Assembly (NCBI GenBank): GCA_963692955.1
Contig: OY843587.1
Coordinates: 2,108,001-2,172,000 of the forward strand
Direction: 5' to 3'
DNA length: 64,000 bases
Origin: UBA5158 sp963692955
GTDB taxonomy: Bacteria > Pseudomonadota > Gammaproteobacteria > DSM-16500
Part shown: piece after piece, positions 61,551-64,000 of the stretch
How positions within the stretch are numbered: position 1 is the first letter of the stretch
Layout of the letters: each line of letters begins with the position of its first letter
Position numbers and translations under genes: made by a program
Notes under the pieces: model-generated
Database searches by the model: none
Seen by the model: only the letters and a program-made list of their open reading frames with translations
What the model was told of the DNA's origin: nothing

Positions 61551-62588
61551 ATGGACGAAAATAAAAAAAAGGCGTTAGGCGCAGCACTCAGCCAAATTGA
61601 AAAACAATTTGGTAAAGGTTCGGTTATGCGCTTAGGTGATTCGATTGCTGTGCGCGATATTGATGTTATTTCCACCGGTTCGCTTACTTTAGATATCGCA
61701 TTAGGCATCGGCGGTTTACCGCGCGGCCGAATCGTGGAAATTTATGGGCCTGAATCTTCTGGTAAAACTACTTTAACGTTACAAGTTATTGCCCAATGCC
61801 AACGTTTAGGCGGCACTGCGGCGTTCGTTGACGCAGAACACGCTTTAGATCCAGGTTATGCAAAACGGTTAGGCGTGAACGTTGAAGAATTGCTCATCTC
61901 CCAACCCGATACGGGCGAACAAGCACTTGAAATCGCGGACATGTTAGTACGCTCAAGCGCTGTCGACATTGTGATCATCGACTCCGTAGCGGCTTTGACC
62001 CCCAAAGCGGAAATCGAAGGCGAAATGGGCGACACGCACATGGGTTTACAAGCACGCCTAATGTCGCAAGCATTGCGCAAATTAACGGCGAACATTAAAC
62101 GTTCGAATACTTTAGTGATTTTCATCAACCAAATCCGCATGAAAATCGGCGTCATGTTCGGTAACCCGGAAACCACCACCGGCGGTAACGCGCTTAAGTT
62201 TTACGCTTCTGTGCGCTTAGACATTCGCCGCATCGGCAGCGTTAAAAATGGCGACGAAATCGTCGGCAGCGAAACCCGTGTGAAAGTCGTTAAAAATAAA
62301 GTCGCGCCGCCGTTCAAACAAGCTGAGTTTGATATTTTATATAACGAGGGCATTTCTCGTGAAGGTGAAATCATCGAACTAGGCGTGCAGCAAGATATTA
62401 TCGACAAATCGGGCGCGTGGTTTAGTTACCAAGGCCAGAAGATCGGCCAAGGCAAAGAAAACGTGCGCATCTTTTTGAAAGAACATCCTGAAATCGCGAA
62501 TGAAATCGACACGAAGATCCGCACCGCTCTGTTGAAACCAGTCAACCGACCGACCGGCGAAGTCGTGGAAGAAGACGTTATTGCTTAA
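61551..62588 (+). CDS. recA: Recombinase RecA
   Basis: RecA forms the filament that drives homologous recombination. The 345-residue protein has the Walker A loop EIYGPESSGKTTLTLQVI, the Walker B-region DIVIIDSVAALTPKAEIEGE, the DNA-binding loops (GVMFGNPETTTGGNALKFYA) and the C-terminal acidic tail VVEEDVIA. The N-terminal IEKQFGKGSVMRLGD is canonical. A terminator separates it from recX. The upstream region shows no LexA operator. Confidence 0.98.
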   Translation: MDENKKKALGAALSQIEKQFGKGSVMRLGDSIAVRDIDVISTGSLTLDIALGIGGLPRGRIVEIYGPESSGKTTLTLQVIAQCQRLGGTAAFVDAEHALDPGYAKRLGVNVEELLISQPDTGEQALEIADMLVRSSAVDIVIIDSVAALTPKAEIEGEMGDTHMGLQARLMSQALRKLTANIKRSNTLVIFINQIRMKIGVMFGNPETTTGGNALKFYASVRLDIRRIGSVKNGDEIVGSETRVKVVKNKVAPPFKQAEFDILYNEGISREGEIIELGVQQDIIDKSGAWFSYQGQKIGQGKENVRIFLKEHPEIANEIDTKIRTALLKPVNRPTGEVVEEDVIA

Positions 62589-62596
62589 GCCTAATT

Positions 62597-62627
62597 CCGC
62601 CCGCGGCGCTGCCGTGGGCGGATTTTT
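62597..62627 (+). terminator. Intrinsic terminator between recA and recX
   Basis: CCGCCCGCGGC and GCCGTGGGCGG pair over 11 positions with one G-T, around a short loop, followed by ATTTTT. It would end most recA transcripts and leave recX to read-through, as in E. coli. Confidence 0.8.
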
Positions 62628-62654
62628 AATTCCAACAAATCGCGATAAATCCCC

Positions 62655-63113
62655 ATGGAAACGCCTCTAAAAGATATCCGCCAACGCGCGCTTGATTTAC
62701 TCGCGCGACGCGAGCATTCCGAATTCGAGTTAAACCGCAAGCTACGCAGCAAGGGGTTTCCCGCCGCTGAGGTGGACGCCATCGTGACGCTACTAACGTC
62801 ACAAGGTAAACTCAGCAACGCGCGCTTCGCGGAAAGTTATATACACGCCCGCCGTCAAAAAGGCTATGGTCCTGTGCGCATACGCATGGAACTCAAGGCC
62901 CGCGGCGTCAACGAAGATATGATTGAAGATCATCTCGATATCACTGATAATGCTTGGCTTACTAGTGTGCGCACCGTGTGGCGTAAACGTTTTAAGAGCG
63001 TGCTACCTGCCGGCCAGCAAGAACGCGGCGCACAGCAACGCTTTTTACAATACCGCGGGTTCACGCTAGACCAGATCGATACTATTTTTCAAAGTGACAG
63101 AGAACATGCCTGA
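62655..63113 (+). CDS. recX: Regulatory protein RecX
   Basis: RecX limits RecA filament growth. The 152-residue protein has three helical repeats with family marks RALDLLARREHSEFELNRKL, GKLSNARFAESYIHARRQKG, YGPVRIRMELKARGV and a final FLQYRGFTLDQID. It lies 66 bases after recA past a terminator. Its 3' end overlaps alaS by 8 bases, as is common in gammaproteobacteria. Confidence 0.95.
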   Translation: METPLKDIRQRALDLLARREHSEFELNRKLRSKGFPAAEVDAIVTLLTSQGKLSNARFAESYIHARRQKGYGPVRIRMELKARGVNEDMIEDHLDITDNAWLTSVRTVWRKRFKSVLPAGQQERGAQQRFLQYRGFTLDQIDTIFQSDREHA

Positions 63114-64000
63114 TAATCAGTTACCGAATTTTTATACTGTGAACGCGCTGCGCAGCGAGTTTTTAAATTATTTTAGCAAAGCGGGCCATACTATCGTTCC
63201 CAGTAGTTCGCTGGTTCCCAACGACCGCACTCTGTTATTCACGAACGCCGGCATGGTGCAATTCAAAGATGTTTTTTTAGGCAGAGAGACGCGCCCCTAC
63301 TCGCGCGCCACGTCGTCGCAGCGCTGCGTGCGCGCGGGCGGCAAGCATAACGATTTAGAAAACGTCGGCTACACGGCGCGTCATCATACTTTCTTTGAAA
63401 TGCTGGGTAATTTTAGCTTCGGCGATTATTTCAAACGCGAAGCCATTCAACTGGCTTGGAAATTTTTAACGGAAACGTTAAATCTGCCGCCGGAAAAATT
63501 ATGGGTCACCGTTTACGAAGAAGACCAAGAAGCCATGGATATTTGGCTGAAAGAAATGAAAATCGATCCAAAACGTTTTTCACGCTGCGACGAAGCCAGT
63601 AATTTTTGGGCGATGGGCGCGACTGGCCCATGCGGGCCTTGCACGGAAATTTTTTATGATCACGGCCCTTCGATCGCGGGCGGCCCGCCGGGCAGCGCCG
63701 ATGAAGACGGCGATCGTTATATTGAAATTTGGAATTTAGTCTTCATGCAATACGAGCGCGCCGAAGACGGCACGCTGACGCCACTGCCAAAACCCTCCGT
63801 CGATACCGGCATGGGTCTAGAACGCATTGCGGCGGTCATGCAGCATGTTAACAATAATTACGACATCGATTTATTTCAAAATTTAATAAAATTTATCGCG
63901 AAATTAAGCGGCACCAAAGATTTAACTAACACGTCGCTGCGCGTGATCGCCGATCATATCCGCTCATGCACTTTTCTTATTGTCGATGGCGTCACACCGT
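63106..64000 (+). CDS. alaS: Alanyl-tRNA synthetase, 3'-truncated by the window edge
   Basis: Class II synthetase that charges tRNA-Ala. The frame runs open from ATG 63106 to the window end (298 codons of about 870). The N-terminal catalytic domain is unmistakable: SSLVPNDRTLLFTNAGMVQF, then SRATSSQRCVRAGGKHNDLE, GYTARHHTFFEMLGNFSFGD and the motif 3 region VDTGMGLERIAAVMQ. Editing and C-Ala domains lie beyond the window. The start overlaps the recX end by 8 bases, and the first residues (NFYTVNALRSEFLNYFSKAG) align with the family start. Confidence 0.96.
   Translation, partial: MPDNQLPNFYTVNALRSEFLNYFSKAGHTIVPSSSLVPNDRTLLFTNAGMVQFKDVFLGRETRPYSRATSSQRCVRAGGKHNDLENVGYTARHHTFFEMLGNFSFGDYFKREAIQLAWKFLTETLNLPPEKLWVTVYEEDQEAMDIWLKEMKIDPKRFSRCDEASNFWAMGATGPCGPCTEIFYDHGPSIAGGPPGSADEDGDRYIEIWNLVFMQYERAEDGTLTPLPKPSVDTGMGLERIAAVMQHVNNNYDIDLFQNLIKFIAKLSGTKDLTNTSLRVIADHIRSCTFLIVDGVTP

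Noticed and set aside
1..64000. CRISPR arrays, rRNA genes, complete insertion sequences or prophage
   Set aside because: No regularly spaced repeats, rRNA signature, transposase or phage structural gene was seen on either strand.

Overview
The window looks like chromosome from a host-associated gammaproteobacterium of the order Legionellales, near Coxiella and Legionella. This placement is an inference. It rests on gammaproteobacterial housekeeping blocks (lnt, leuS-lptE-holA-nadD-rsfS-rlmH, ribF-ileS-lspA, rplU-rpmA-obgE divergent from ispB, pncC-recA-recX-alaS), one small protein resembling Dot/Icm type IV secretion subunits, and scattered eukaryote-like or orphan proteins of the kind those secretion systems deliver. 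No CRISPR array, rRNA operon or complete insertion sequence was seen.

Layout. 0-1.3 kb: end of lnt. 1.3-3.3 kb: two tandem Rab/Ras-like small GTPases that share an extra C-terminal domain. 3.5-9.1 kb: leuS-lptE-holA-nadD-rsfS-rlmH, packed as one transcription unit. 9.1-15 kb: the IcmD/IcmC-like gene, an alpha/beta hydrolase, then ribF-ileS-lspA. 15-22 kb: an orphan protein, murJ, a membrane sulfatase-fold enzyme, rpsT, obgE, rpmA, rplU. 22-29 kb: ispB, then a surface-glycan cassette (GtrA flippase, epimerase, flavoprotein, GT2, membrane GT-C). 29.1 kb: tRNA-Pro(CGG).

29.2-37 kb is an AT-rich accessory stretch: an ankyrin/membrane protein, orphan fragments, a frameshifted grpB, a phosphotransferase, a PhzF-like protein, an internally duplicated orphan and a flavoprotein. 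37-51 kb returns to core functions (GGDEF protein, tex, orphan ParB, pabA-pabB, murF, a Rickettsia-type icd, tsaC, scpA-scpB-rluB). 51.3-54.7 kb holds two tandem paralogues built from a repeat of about 130 residues; the larger has an N-terminus resembling a RhoGEF (DH) domain and the smaller ends in a nuclear-localisation-like basic cluster. 54.9-64 kb: a squalene/phytoene-synthase-like protein, a GAF-GGDEF protein with a ruined GGDEF motif, mutS, pncC, an inserted orphan, recA, recX and the start of alaS.

The most notable theme is small-GTPase biology in a bacterium: two Rab-like GTPases, a possible Rho exchange factor, an ankyrin protein and several secretion-type orphans alongside an apparent Dot/Icm component. 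These are candidates for a host-manipulating effector set. Secretion and activity are inferred from sequence pattern only; no similarity search could be run.
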